Below are positions 52,983 to 62,147 of a stretch of DNA of 64,000 bases, in pieces. The notes below the pieces were generated by a model. It made no database searches. It was not told the DNA's origin and saw nothing but the letters and a program-made list of their open reading frames with translations. The DNA comes from Methylophilus medardensis (lineage in GTDB: Bacteria; Pseudomonadota; Gammaproteobacteria; Burkholderiales; Methylophilaceae). Every line of letters begins with the position of its first letter. The first letter of the stretch is position 1. A program made the position numbers and the translations under genes. The DNA lies in NCBI RefSeq assembly GCF_006363915.1, contig NZ_CP040946.1. One strand, given 5' to 3'.

Positions 52983-54282
52983 TCAACTGAAAATGACGCT
53001 GATGCGGGCGGTGCAAACGCCGCAACAATTAAGGGTCTGGATCAAACGTCTCGCTTGGTTGCTGGTCGGGTTGCCCGTGCTATTTTTATTCTTGCCCTGG
53101 CAGCAAAACGTCACTGCGTTGGGCCAAGTCACCGCGTATTCGCCATCCGAGCGGGTGCAAACGATAGATGCGCCTGTTAACGGTCTGATCAATCGCTGGC
53201 ATGTGCAAGAGGGCTCGCAAGTGAAAGAGGGCGATCTGCTGCTCGAAATCGCAGATACTGACCCTAACTTCAAACAACGGCTCGAAGCGCAGCGTGATAA
53301 CTTGCAAAGCAAGCTGGGATCAAAACTAGATGAACTGCGCAATTACGAGCTACAGAAACAAAATTTAACGGCTGCGCGTGATGCAAAAATTTCAGCCGCA
53401 CAATACAAACTAGACGTCGCCAACCAAAAAATTCGTAGTAGTCAGGAAGCAGTCAATTCTGCGCAGGCGACTTTGGATACCGCCAGTTTGCAAGTCATTC
53501 GCTTGCAACGATTATTTGCCGATGGCCTGGTGTCTAAGCGTGATCTAGAGGTGGCAGAGCGCGATCAGATTATTGCTAGCCGCAATTTGAATAGCGCACA
53601 AGCGCAATGGCAATCAGCAAAAGCAGAAGCGAGTTCTGCTGCAGCGGATATCCAACAAACGCGCTCGGATACGCAAGCCTATCTGGACTCCACCTCAGCC
53701 GTCATCAATAAAATCCGTGGTGAAACGGCAGACAGTGAAAACAGCCTGCATAACTCCGAAATTTCATTGGCCCGGCAGAACATGCAGCGCATTGTGGCAC
53801 CGCGCGATGGCACTATTTTTAGGCTGCCCGTCAATTCACAATCGCAGATCATCAAACAGGGCGACCCTTTGCTGGTGATCGTACCGCATACTTCGCAGCG
53901 TGCAGTCGAGTTATGGGTAGATGGTCGGGATGCGCCGTTGATCACCTCGCGCAGCAGTGTTCGGTTAGAGTTTGAGGGTTGGCCTGCCATTCAGGTGCCC
54001 GGCTGGGCACAGGTGGGCGTGGGCACCTTTGAAGGCGAGATTTCGTTTGTAGATCCCACGGACAATGGCAATGGCCACTTTCGTATTATGGTGGTGCACA
54101 AACCAGGCACACCGGAATGGCCGTCCGCCAGATTTTTGCGCCAAGGCATTAGTGCAAAGGGTTGGCTGATGCTAGAGCGGGTGACCATTGGCTACGAATT
54201 GTGGCGCTTGCTCAATGGCTTTCCACCGCGTATCCCGTCTGAGCCCGTCTCGATACATCAGGGTGGGGGCAAGCCGCTATGA
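52975..54282 (+). CDS. HlyD-family membrane fusion protein
   Basis: The 435-residue adaptor has one N-terminal membrane helix (LAWLLVGLPVLFLFLPW), a lipoyl half-motif (TIDAPVNGLINRWHVQEGSQVKEGDLLLEI), a long coiled-coil hairpin (about residues 95-255) and the second lipoyl half (MQRIVAPRDGTIFRLPVNSQSQIIKQGDPLL). This is the bridge between an inner membrane exporter and TolC. It overlaps the ABC gene by eight bases and the TolC gene by four. Confidence 0.93.
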   Translation: MHDQLKMTLMRAVQTPQQLRVWIKRLAWLLVGLPVLFLFLPWQQNVTALGQVTAYSPSERVQTIDAPVNGLINRWHVQEGSQVKEGDLLLEIADTDPNFKQRLEAQRDNLQSKLGSKLDELRNYELQKQNLTAARDAKISAAQYKLDVANQKIRSSQEAVNSAQATLDTASLQVIRLQRLFADGLVSKRDLEVAERDQIIASRNLNSAQAQWQSAKAEASSAAADIQQTRSDTQAYLDSTSAVINKIRGETADSENSLHNSEISLARQNMQRIVAPRDGTIFRLPVNSQSQIIKQGDPLLVIVPHTSQRAVELWVDGRDAPLITSRSSVRLEFEGWPAIQVPGWAQVGVGTFEGEISFVDPTDNGNGHFRIMVVHKPGTPEWPSARFLRQGISAKGWLMLERVTIGYELWRLLNGFPPRIPSEPVSIHQGGGKPL

Positions 54283-56000
54283 TGCGCTGGACCTGCTTGG
54301 CATGGCTGGCGGTGGTGGGGGCGTTTGAAACCGCACATGCAAATGAAGTGACCGACAGCCGCGCGAAACAACGCCTCGAGAAATCAGAAGGGCGGGTGCT
54401 GGACAGCTATAGCCCAACGCCTGGCGTGCCATTGCATGACGCAGTCAATCAGCAACAGCAACGCAAACCAGCGGTGTCGATTGATCTGAAAAGTGCGCTA
54501 AAGCCGTTTGATAGTCCAGAAAGCGATAGCATGCTGCCCTTGACCAATGGGGCGCAGGTGAGTATTGCTGATATTCGGCAGCGGGCTTTGCAAAATAATT
54601 TACAAATCAAAGTGGCCAAGATGGATCCGGAGCTTGCGCGTCAATCGTTGCGCGAAGAACAGGCCAAGTTCGATCAGGTGATTTTCGCTTATGCGAAATA
54701 TGCCGAAAAAGACTTGCCTGCAATGTCGGGCGATAAGGTCATTCTTAAGTCGGATAATCCTGCGCTGGATGGTGAGCTGGCTAAACTCAATCTAGACCAA
54801 CAAAACAAGCAATACTGGGATATTGAGGCCGGGGTCAAAGTGCCGTTACGCACTGGTGGCACCGTCACCTTGAGTGCCCCGCTCGAAAACCGACAAAGCC
54901 TAGGCAAATTTGCCAGTGACCAATACCGGAGTGCGTTACGCTTTTCGTTTAGTCAGCCGTTGTTGCGCAATGCCGGACAACAAGCCAATGAGGCCAGCAT
55001 TCGGGTGGCGGAGCTTGACCGCGATGGCGTGCAGTTACGCACCCGCCTACAAACCATACGCATTGTGACCATGGTCGATAAAGCCTACTGGGAGCTTTAT
55101 GAGGCCTGGGCCGCGCTGGATGTACGTAAAAACCAATTTGAATATGCCAGTCAGAATCTGGCCATGGTCAAGCGCCGGGTGCAGGAGGGGCTGACCGCCG
55201 CAGTCGAAATCAACCGAGCAGGTATCGGGGTGGCTGACCGGATGGAGGCGCTGATTGTGGCTGAAACCAACCTCAAACTGGCGCAGCGGCAATTGCAGTT
55301 TTTGCTTAACGACCTGCCCGATGACCAGAGCCAATCACCATGGGTGCCGACCACCGTGCCCAGTCTGGTGAAGTTTGAGTTTGATCGTGCCCATCTAATC
55401 CGTGATGCCCTCGACAGTCGTATCGAGTTGCTAGACCAAGAATTAAAGTTAAGTGCAGACCTGATTCAAATTGATTATTTGCAGAACCAGACCCTGCCGT
55501 TGTTCACCCTCGATTATCAATATGGCGCATTGTCTGGCTCCGGGGGCCGCTTTGGCGATATTGGCCAAGACTTATTTGATGGCCGTTATCGCGACTGGTC
55601 TATTGGGCTGAAGTTTGAAATGCCTGTGAGTAATGAGGCGCGCAAAGCCAAGCTGGATCGCGCGGTCGCCCAACGCATGCAACGCTTGACCACTAAAACC
55701 TTGCAAACGCTGACGGTTAAACGTGAGATACATGATGCATTGGATAAAGTCGACCAAGATTGGCAGCGCATTATCGCCGCACGTCAGCAAGTGTTGGTGG
55801 CGGGCATTAACTATGAGGCCGAGCTCAAACAGTTTAATGAAGGACTACGCACCATGACCGAGGTGCTTGAAACCTTGACGCGTCTCGGGGAAGCGCAGCT
55901 CAAAGAAATTCGCGCGATCAGTGATTATCAGGTAGCGCTGGTTGATATGGCTTACGCGACGGGCACCGTGCTTGGTCACGGCCAAATCAGTTTGCAATAA
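54279..56000 (+). CDS. TolC-family outer membrane channel
   Basis: The 573-residue protein has a signal peptide (ending AHANE) and an extra charged N-terminal region of about 80 residues before the first OEP repeat (DIRQRALQNNLQIKVAKMDPELARQSLREEQ). Two TolC repeats follow, with RFSFSQPLLRNAG and the coiled coils. It completes the ABC-HlyD-TolC export unit. No secreted substrate gene lies next to it; it is convergent with the next gene with two bases between stops. Confidence 0.93.
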   Translation: MMRWTCLAWLAVVGAFETAHANEVTDSRAKQRLEKSEGRVLDSYSPTPGVPLHDAVNQQQQRKPAVSIDLKSALKPFDSPESDSMLPLTNGAQVSIADIRQRALQNNLQIKVAKMDPELARQSLREEQAKFDQVIFAYAKYAEKDLPAMSGDKVILKSDNPALDGELAKLNLDQQNKQYWDIEAGVKVPLRTGGTVTLSAPLENRQSLGKFASDQYRSALRFSFSQPLLRNAGQQANEASIRVAELDRDGVQLRTRLQTIRIVTMVDKAYWELYEAWAALDVRKNQFEYASQNLAMVKRRVQEGLTAAVEINRAGIGVADRMEALIVAETNLKLAQRQLQFLLNDLPDDQSQSPWVPTTVPSLVKFEFDRAHLIRDALDSRIELLDQELKLSADLIQIDYLQNQTLPLFTLDYQYGALSGSGGRFGDIGQDLFDGRYRDWSIGLKFEMPVSNEARKAKLDRAVAQRMQRLTTKTLQTLTVKREIHDALDKVDQDWQRIIAARQQVLVAGINYEAELKQFNEGLRTMTEVLETLTRLGEAQLKEIRAISDYQVALVDMAYATGTVLGHGQISLQ

Positions 56001-56002
56001 GT

Positions 56003-56644
56003 TTATTCGGTGGCTGTTTTGCCGGGGGTGAGGGCTTCTGTCAGCTGCAGTAAGTTCATGCGGTGTATGCCTGATTTTTCACCATTTTTGCGCGGGGCGG
56101 TGCGTATATCATCGGTTTCAAAAACGCTGATGCGTTGTGTGCCAAATTTGGTTTCAACCAGCAATACCGGCACGCGTTTTCGAACCAGATCATGCTTTTG
56201 TTTGCTCGGACGGTCTGACATGCGGAACTGCTGCTCATCCAGCCGATAGGGCACATTCTGGTTCAGCAAGTAAATCTCCAGTTCTTTTCCGCTTTCAGCA
56301 AATACGTGAATATCTGTGTCCGCATACGGGCCAGCGGTTCCATCCATGACGGAACCAATCAAATGTGGGTTAAACTTTTTGAGAAGCTGCATGGTATGCA
56401 ACGCGGCTTGCCTGAGTTCGAGCAAATGTGCTGCGTCGTTTTCATCGGCGTAAAGGGCATGATATTCGCGTAACGCGCTGTCAATCTCAGCATTGGTGGG
56501 CAGCGGTGCATCTTGTTGAATGCCCATGAGTTTGACCGCCTTGCGTTTGGCGCGCGCGTAATCGCTAATGCCTTCCTCAAACATCAGGCGCGCAGCAGAT
56601 TGCGCTATTTCCTGTCGCAAATCGTTTGAAAAATCGTCAAACAT
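56003..56644 (-). CDS. Conserved hypothetical protein, nucleotidyltransferase-like
   Basis: The 213-residue protein has a helical N-terminal half (EGISDYARAKRKAVKLMG and a region like ELRQAALHTMQLLKKFNP) and then HLIGSVMDGTAGPYADTDIHV, which resembles the G-S-x(n)-D-x-D nucleotidyltransferase motif: GS..DGTAG..ADTDIHV. The C-terminal part contains charged segments (RMSDRPSKQKHDLVRKRVPV, IRTAPRKNGEKSG). Family function is unknown to me. It lies 28 bases after the PBP1A gene and could be co-transcribed with it. Confidence 0.7.
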   Translation of the reverse strand: MFDDFSNDLRQEIAQSAARLMFEEGISDYARAKRKAVKLMGIQQDAPLPTNAEIDSALREYHALYADENDAAHLLELRQAALHTMQLLKKFNPHLIGSVMDGTAGPYADTDIHVFAESGKELEIYLLNQNVPYRLDEQQFRMSDRPSKQKHDLVRKRVPVLLVETKFGTQRISVFETDDIRTAPRKNGEKSGIHRMNLLQLTEALTPGKTATE

Positions 56645-56671
56645 GACAATACGCCCTATTCAAAAACGATA

Positions 56672-59113
56672 TTAATTCGGGTTGAGCAGTTTTGCAGCCG
56701 GGTTGACCGGCAGCTTTTTATCCTCGGCGCTGTTCCCGCTATGTTCACCAATCAAGCGCTCGAGAAAAGACGGCTCTTCGTCCTCAGACGGATGATCTGC
56801 TTCAGGGTCGAACAGACCTGGTAGATTTTCAGGCTTGGACTGCGGTAAATGCTCTTCGTAAAAATACTCATAAATACCGGGCTCGTCTTCGCCCACTTGC
56901 GCACCCGTGTAAGCGTCCACTTTTAACTGCAACACGCCCTCAGGCACTTTGTATTGATAAATCGGTAAGCCTGTGAGGGTTTGCTGCATGTAATTGATCC
57001 AGATCGGCAATGCCGCACGCCCCCCGGTCTCACCGCGCCCTAGGTTATGTGGATTATCATAACCTACCCAGGCCACTGCGACCTCTTTTGGGTGGTAGCC
57101 TGCAAACCACGCATCAAACTGGTCATTGGTGGTACCGGTTTTACCTGCAATATCTGGGCGGCGCAGCGATAGGGCGGCTCTTGCCGTACCATCGCGCACG
57201 ACGTCTTGTAGCATGGTCGTGATGATAAACGCGTTGCGTTGGTCGATCACCCGTTGTTGCGAGACGTGTTTGCCTGCTTGCACGGCTAAAACAACTTTGC
57301 CGCGGCTGTCGATAATTTTCTCAATTAAATAGGGGTGCACTTGGTAGCCACTATTGGCAAATGTAGCGTAAGCCGCCGCCATTTGCCAAACCGAGGATGA
57401 GCCAGCCCCTAAGGCAGTCGATAGATACGCTGGATGGTCTTTGGGGTCGAAGCCAAATCGGCGCAGATAATTTTGGGCATAGCGAGCACCGATGGCATTC
57501 ATTAAGCGGATCGAAATGGTATTTTTGGATTGTGCTAAAGCCTCGCGTAAGCGCATCGGTCCGGCATACTTTTCATCGTAGTTGCGAGGTTCCCAGCTGT
57601 CGTTGCTACCGGTTTCGGTGGAGGTGAAACTGATCGGCGCATCTTCAAACACGCTTGCCGGGCTATAGCCTCTTTCGAGCGCGGCAGAGTAAATAAAGGG
57701 CTTGAAGCTAGAGCCCGGTTGGCGACGACCCTGTGTAACATGGTTATATTTGTTGCGCTGAAAGCTGAAGCCACCAATCAGTGCTTGTACCTGTCCGGTT
57801 TCTGGATTGAGCGCCATAAAGCCGCTTTCGACTTCTGGTAGTTGAACCACCGACCAGCCATCTTGTTGCTGATAGACGCGAATCACCGCACCCGGCACCA
57901 AAGAGAGCGGGGTACGTTTGGCGGGCGGCATATGGTTTTTCACCAGCAAGAGGGCCTTGTCTTGCAATCTGAGGACGGTGCCGCGTTTGGTGACCAAAGT
58001 AAGTAGGTTGGGCTCGACCTTGGTGACCAAGGCGGGCACAAACTGGTTATAAGTGACAAAATCACGCAATAAATCACTGGCGCCTCCCGCGGTCAGTTTG
58101 CCTGGCGGTAACGCAATGATTTGTTCTGCCCCCCTGAACCCATGCCGTAACTCAAAGTTAATGATGCCCTGCAGCATGGCCGTATTGGCGGCGGCCTGAT
58201 GCTTGTTATGAATCGTGGTGTAAACCCGCAAGCCGCTGGTGTAGGCCTTTTCACCGTAGCGTTTATAGAGCGACGCCCTGACAATCTCAGCAACATATTC
58301 CCCGCCCAAGGCTTGCACCTGGCGTTTCGAGGACTGAAATTTTAACGGGGTGCGCATGGCTTGCTCAAATGCAGCATCGCTGATCATGCGATAACGATGC
58401 ATATCTCGCAAAACTTCATGCTGACGCTTGATCGCATAGTCGGGATGGATATACGGGTCGTATTTGCTAGGCGCTTTCGGCAGACCGGCCAGCAGAGCGG
58501 CCTCTGCCAAGTTGATTTGCTTCAAATCCTTGTCGTAGTAGGTTTTGGCGGCGGTGGCAAAGCCGTAGGCGCGCTCGCCTAAATAAATCTGGTTGAGGTA
58601 TAGCTCGAGGATTTTGTCTTTGCTAATCGTGTTTTCAATCTTGATCGCCAACATGGCCTCTTTGATTTTGGTCCAAATGTTGCGCGGTGTATCTGGGCTA
58701 CTAAAGAAGTTTTTGGCGACCTGCATGGTAATCGTGCTGGCGCCTTCATGGCCGCGACCGGTCAGGTTGTTGCGAATGGCACGCAAAATGCCAGTGGTAT
58801 CAATCCCGTTGTGTTGATAAAAACGACGGTCTTCAATTGCCAAAATGGCATCTTTCATTACTTTTGGCGTTTGCTCAATCGGCACAAATGCGCGTCTTTC
58901 TTGGCCAAATTCCGCAATCAGGCCGCCATCAGCATCGTAAATACGCAAGGGTAGTTTTGGATGATAGTCCGTGAGCGCTTCCAGCGAGGGCAGTGATGGG
59001 TAAAGAATACTAATCATCAATACCAGCAAGGCGGCGACGATCAAGCTGCCGATAATGGAAAGAAAAAGAAGGGACTGCAACCAGTTTCTTGAGTTCATGC
59101 GTCTTGCTGCCAT
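56672..59113 (-). CDS. mrcA: Penicillin-binding protein 1A
   Basis: The 813-residue bifunctional enzyme makes and crosslinks peptidoglycan. After one membrane helix comes the GT51 domain with ILAIEDRRFYQHNGID and GASTITMQVAKNFF, then an OB-like domain (about 320-430) typical of PBP1A, and the transpeptidase with SxxK (GSSFKPFIY), SKN and KTGTTND. The C-terminus is acidic. Divergence from pilM across a 194-base gap is the usual betaproteobacterial arrangement. Confidence 0.97.
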   Translation of the reverse strand: MAARRMNSRNWLQSLLFLSIIGSLIVAALLVLMISILYPSLPSLEALTDYHPKLPLRIYDADGGLIAEFGQERRAFVPIEQTPKVMKDAILAIEDRRFYQHNGIDTTGILRAIRNNLTGRGHEGASTITMQVAKNFFSSPDTPRNIWTKIKEAMLAIKIENTISKDKILELYLNQIYLGERAYGFATAAKTYYDKDLKQINLAEAALLAGLPKAPSKYDPYIHPDYAIKRQHEVLRDMHRYRMISDAAFEQAMRTPLKFQSSKRQVQALGGEYVAEIVRASLYKRYGEKAYTSGLRVYTTIHNKHQAAANTAMLQGIINFELRHGFRGAEQIIALPPGKLTAGGASDLLRDFVTYNQFVPALVTKVEPNLLTLVTKRGTVLRLQDKALLLVKNHMPPAKRTPLSLVPGAVIRVYQQQDGWSVVQLPEVESGFMALNPETGQVQALIGGFSFQRNKYNHVTQGRRQPGSSFKPFIYSAALERGYSPASVFEDAPISFTSTETGSNDSWEPRNYDEKYAGPMRLREALAQSKNTISIRLMNAIGARYAQNYLRRFGFDPKDHPAYLSTALGAGSSSVWQMAAAYATFANSGYQVHPYLIEKIIDSRGKVVLAVQAGKHVSQQRVIDQRNAFIITTMLQDVVRDGTARAALSLRRPDIAGKTGTTNDQFDAWFAGYHPKEVAVAWVGYDNPHNLGRGETGGRAALPIWINYMQQTLTGLPIYQYKVPEGVLQLKVDAYTGAQVGEDEPGIYEYFYEEHLPQSKPENLPGLFDPEADHPSEDEEPSFLERLIGEHSGNSAEDKKLPVNPAAKLLNPN

Positions 59114-59249
59114 CGTGAGAATTACCCATGAATTGTAATCTTTTTTTGCCGATTCATCGCCAGTTAATTATGGAATCATATAAACAATGCGCATTGTCCT
59201 GACGACCATGAACGTGAGGATATTGCACCGTAGCCACGCAGGGCGTGAG

Positions 59250-59266
59250 TTGGCATGGTTGATGCA
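59250..59266 (+). promoter_or_regulatory. Possible sigma-54 promoter before pilM
   Basis: TTGGCATGGTTGATGCA keeps GG and GC ten bases apart and matches TTGGCA plus TGCA, but has T for C in the -24 box and A for T in the -12 box. The predicted start is about 59277, 31 bases before the pilM TTG codon. Pilus genes can be sigma-54 dependent; the match is only moderate. Confidence 0.35.
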
Positions 59267-59307
59267 TATGGCAACGAACCGCTAAATATATATAAAGGGC
59301 AATACAG

Positions 59308-60381
59308 TTGAGTCTGGGCTTGTTACAACGCAAAAAAACCAGTTTTATTGGTGTGGATATCAGCGCAACCGCCATCAAAATGGTGGAGTTGACTGCGATC
59401 GGCAAACAGCAATTCCGACTGGATGGCTATGCCAATGTCACGCTCCCCAAAGGGGTGATCAGTGATGGCAATATCAATGACTTAGGGCAAGTCGCAGATA
59501 CCATGCGATCTGCTTGGCGTTTGCTCGGGTCTCGGGCGCGACAGGTGGTGCTCGCCCTGCCTACCGCTGCGGTGATTTCAAAGCGGGTGATTATGCCTGC
59601 GGGCCTGCGTGAAGAGGAGATGGAGCTGCAGGTGGAGTCTGAGGCAAACCAGTACATCCCTTTTCCGCTCGAAGAAATGAATCTGGACTTTCAGGTGTTA
59701 GGCCCAATGGGCAAAAGCACCGATGAGGTCGAAGTGTTGATTGTGGCAGCGAAGAAAGAAAAGATAGAAGACCGCGTTGCCGTGGCTGAAGAGGCTGGGC
59801 TAAAGGTGAGTATTGTTGATGTAGAGGCATACGCTACCGAGACTGCCTACCGTCAAATCGTCAAGCAGTTACCGCAAATGAGCAAAAAAACCGTCACCAT
59901 GATTTTGGATATCGGCGCACATGTGACACATATCAACGTTATGGTTGGGGCACATTCGGTGTATGCCCGAGAGCAGGCGTTTGGCGGCGCGATGCTATCG
60001 CAAGAGATTCAACGTCGCTTTGGTTTGTCAGCCGAAGAGAGTGAGATTGCTAAACGCCAAGGGGGCTTGCCCGATTCGTATGAGCAAGAGGTGTTACAGC
60101 CGTTTTTACAAAACCTGGCCGCTGAGGCGGCGCGTGCCGTTTCTTTCTTCACCAATTCGACGCAATACAACAAGGTTGATCACTTGCTGCTGGCAGGGGG
60201 TGTCTCTGCCACCGAGGGGCTGGCAGCCCTGATTGAAGAAAAATCAGGCGTGCACACACTGGTGGCGAATGCTTTTGAGGGCATGGCACTGGCCAACAAA
60301 ATCAAATTGTCTCAACTTGCATCAGATGCGCCTGCGCTGATGATCGCCTGTGGTTTGGCACTGCGAGGGGTGGACGCATGA
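59308..60381 (+). CDS. pilM: Type IV pilus assembly protein PilM
   Basis: The 357-residue actin-like ATPase has KKTSFIGVDISATAIKMVEL (phosphate 1), ILDIGAHVTHINVMVGAHSV (phosphate 2) and LLAGGVSATEGLAALI (adenosine). It is the cytoplasmic ring of the pilus alignment complex and binds the N-terminus of PilN. It starts with TTG at 59308, which yields the normal N-terminus (SLGLLQRKK). It leads pilMNOPQ and overlaps pilN by four bases. Confidence 0.95.
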   Translation: MSLGLLQRKKTSFIGVDISATAIKMVELTAIGKQQFRLDGYANVTLPKGVISDGNINDLGQVADTMRSAWRLLGSRARQVVLALPTAAVISKRVIMPAGLREEEMELQVESEANQYIPFPLEEMNLDFQVLGPMGKSTDEVEVLIVAAKKEKIEDRVAVAEEAGLKVSIVDVEAYATETAYRQIVKQLPQMSKKTVTMILDIGAHVTHINVMVGAHSVYAREQAFGGAMLSQEIQRRFGLSAEESEIAKRQGGLPDSYEQEVLQPFLQNLAAEAARAVSFFTNSTQYNKVDHLLLAGGVSATEGLAALIEEKSGVHTLVANAFEGMALANKIKLSQLASDAPALMIACGLALRGVDA

Positions 60382-60971
60382 TCAAGGTCAACTTATTACC
60401 GCATCGTCAGATCAAGCGCGCTGAGCGCCAACGTGAATTTAGCCTGATGGCTACTTTAGTGGCGATTGCCTCTGCCGCCATTTTATTTGTGAGCTGGAGC
60501 TATATCCATAACAAAATTCAGGCGCAACAGGCGCGTAATCAACGCTTGCAGGATGAGATGGTGCGGCTCGACAAGGAAATCGTCATCATTGGTAGCTTAA
60601 AAGAGCAAATCCAACATGTGTTAGAGCGCAAGCAAATTGTTGAGGGTTTGCAAAGTGACCGCAACCAAGCGGTACAGATTTTGGATGAGTTGGCCAGACA
60701 ACTGCCTGAAGGTGTTTTTCTCAAAAGCATCAAACAGCTGGCCGACGAAATTGAGCTCAAAGGGGTGGCAGATACCAATGCAAGAATCGCTACGCTGGTG
60801 CACAACCTCAGTACGGCGGCCATCATGCACAACCCTAACCTGGTTGAAATCAAGGCCAATCAGAATGCCTTGGGCAATAAAGAGTATGAGTTTGTGTTGC
60901 GGGTTTCATTAAAACGCGAAACCGCGGCGGAAGACGCCAGTAAGCAGAAGCCAGCACCGGCCAAAGGATAA
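60378..60971 (+). CDS. pilN: Type IV pilus assembly protein PilN
   Basis: The 197-residue protein starts with IKVNLLPHRQIKRAERQREF, the PilM-binding motif (INLLPxR), then a membrane helix (about 25-42), a coiled coil and a periplasmic ferredoxin-like domain (VFLKSIKQLADEIELKGVAD). It pairs with PilO. Confidence 0.95.
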   Translation: MIKVNLLPHRQIKRAERQREFSLMATLVAIASAAILFVSWSYIHNKIQAQQARNQRLQDEMVRLDKEIVIIGSLKEQIQHVLERKQIVEGLQSDRNQAVQILDELARQLPEGVFLKSIKQLADEIELKGVADTNARIATLVHNLSTAAIMHNPNLVEIKANQNALGNKEYEFVLRVSLKRETAAEDASKQKPAPAKG

Positions 60972-60978
60972 TCGACAG

Positions 60979-61623
60979 ATGCAACTTTCTGACTTTAATA
61001 ATATTGATATCAAAACCGCTGGCAATTTGCCGATGCCAATGAAAGCCGCTTTGCTGGCGATCATGGCTGCAGTGTTACTGGTGTTGGGATACGTTTTTCT
61101 ACTGAGCCCAAACCTTAAAGAGCTCAAGGCTGAAAAGGAAAAAGAGCAAGGCCTGCGCGATGAATATATGGCTAAAAAAATACAGGCGATGAAAATCAAG
61201 GCTTATGAGCAACAAGTGGTCGATATTCAGCGCACTTTTGGCACCTTGCTTAAACAATTGCCTGACAAGTCGGAGATGGACGGTTTGCTGACCGATATCA
61301 ATCAGGCCGGCGTCAGCCAAGGGCTCTCTTTTGAAGGCTTTGTGCCTATGCCGGAAATTTTTGCCGAGTTCTATGCTGAAAAACCGATCAATATCCGCGT
61401 CCTTGGGCGTTATCACACGCTGGGGGCATTTGTGACTGAAGTCGCCAAACTGTCACGCATTGTCACATTGCATAATTTACAAATCCAACCTGCCGGCAAG
61501 GACGATAAGGCAGCGCACAAAGACATGTTGGTGATGGAGGCGGTCGCTAAAACATATCGCTATATGGATGCTGAGGAAGTCGCCGCTCGCAAAGCGCAAG
61601 AAACGAAGGCGGCCAAGAAATGA
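60979..61623 (+). CDS. pilO: Type IV pilus assembly protein PilO
   Basis: The 214-residue bitopic protein has a membrane helix (about 18-36), a coiled coil (LKAEKEKEQGLRDEYMAKKIQ) and a periplasmic domain with LKQLPDKSEMDGLLTDINQAG. It forms dimers with PilN. The spacing to pilN is seven bases, and its end overlaps pilP by four. Confidence 0.94.
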   Translation: MQLSDFNNIDIKTAGNLPMPMKAALLAIMAAVLLVLGYVFLLSPNLKELKAEKEKEQGLRDEYMAKKIQAMKIKAYEQQVVDIQRTFGTLLKQLPDKSEMDGLLTDINQAGVSQGLSFEGFVPMPEIFAEFYAEKPINIRVLGRYHTLGAFVTEVAKLSRIVTLHNLQIQPAGKDDKAAHKDMLVMEAVAKTYRYMDAEEVAARKAQETKAAKK

Positions 61624-62147
61624 TCCGTAAACAATCCTTAATATGTTTGATTGCAGTGCTACTGAGTGCTTGTGGCGCCGCACAGAATGACGATTTGACC
61701 CAGTTTATGAATCAGGCTGACCAAGCCGTGGTGGCGCCGGTGGAGCCCTTGCCCGAGGTGCAAGGGTTTTCGCCAAGGCAATACAACGCAGATAACAGCT
61801 TGCATGATCCATTTGTCCCGCGCAAAGCAGCGGTACAAAACACCAATCAGCCGGATTTGAAACGGACGAAAGAGCCTTTGGAAGCTTACCCGCTTGAAAG
61901 CTTAAAGTTTGTCGGCGTGATGAGCAAAAAGGGCAGCATGTTTGCCACCATCCAAACGCCGGATAGCATGGTGTATCAAGTGAAACCTGGCTCGCATCTG
62001 GGTGAAAAATTTGGCGTGATCACGGCATTGGCTGAAAACAGTCAAACGCTGAAATACGAGTTAAAGATAAAAGAATCGATTCAAGACCCGGTGAGCGGGG
62101 AATGGGCCGAGCAACTGACAACACTGGAACTGCAGGAACATCAATGA
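61620..62147 (+). CDS. pilP: Type IV pilus lipoprotein PilP
   Basis: The 175-residue lipoprotein has a lipobox ending LLSAC, a Pro-rich linker and the PilP beta-domain (LESLKFVGVMSKKGSMFATIQTPDSMVYQVKPGSHLG). It links PilNO to the secretin PilQ. Its stop overlaps the pilQ start (ATGA). Confidence 0.94.
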   Translation: MIRKQSLICLIAVLLSACGAAQNDDLTQFMNQADQAVVAPVEPLPEVQGFSPRQYNADNSLHDPFVPRKAAVQNTNQPDLKRTKEPLEAYPLESLKFVGVMSKKGSMFATIQTPDSMVYQVKPGSHLGEKFGVITALAENSQTLKYELKIKESIQDPVSGEWAEQLTTLELQEHQ

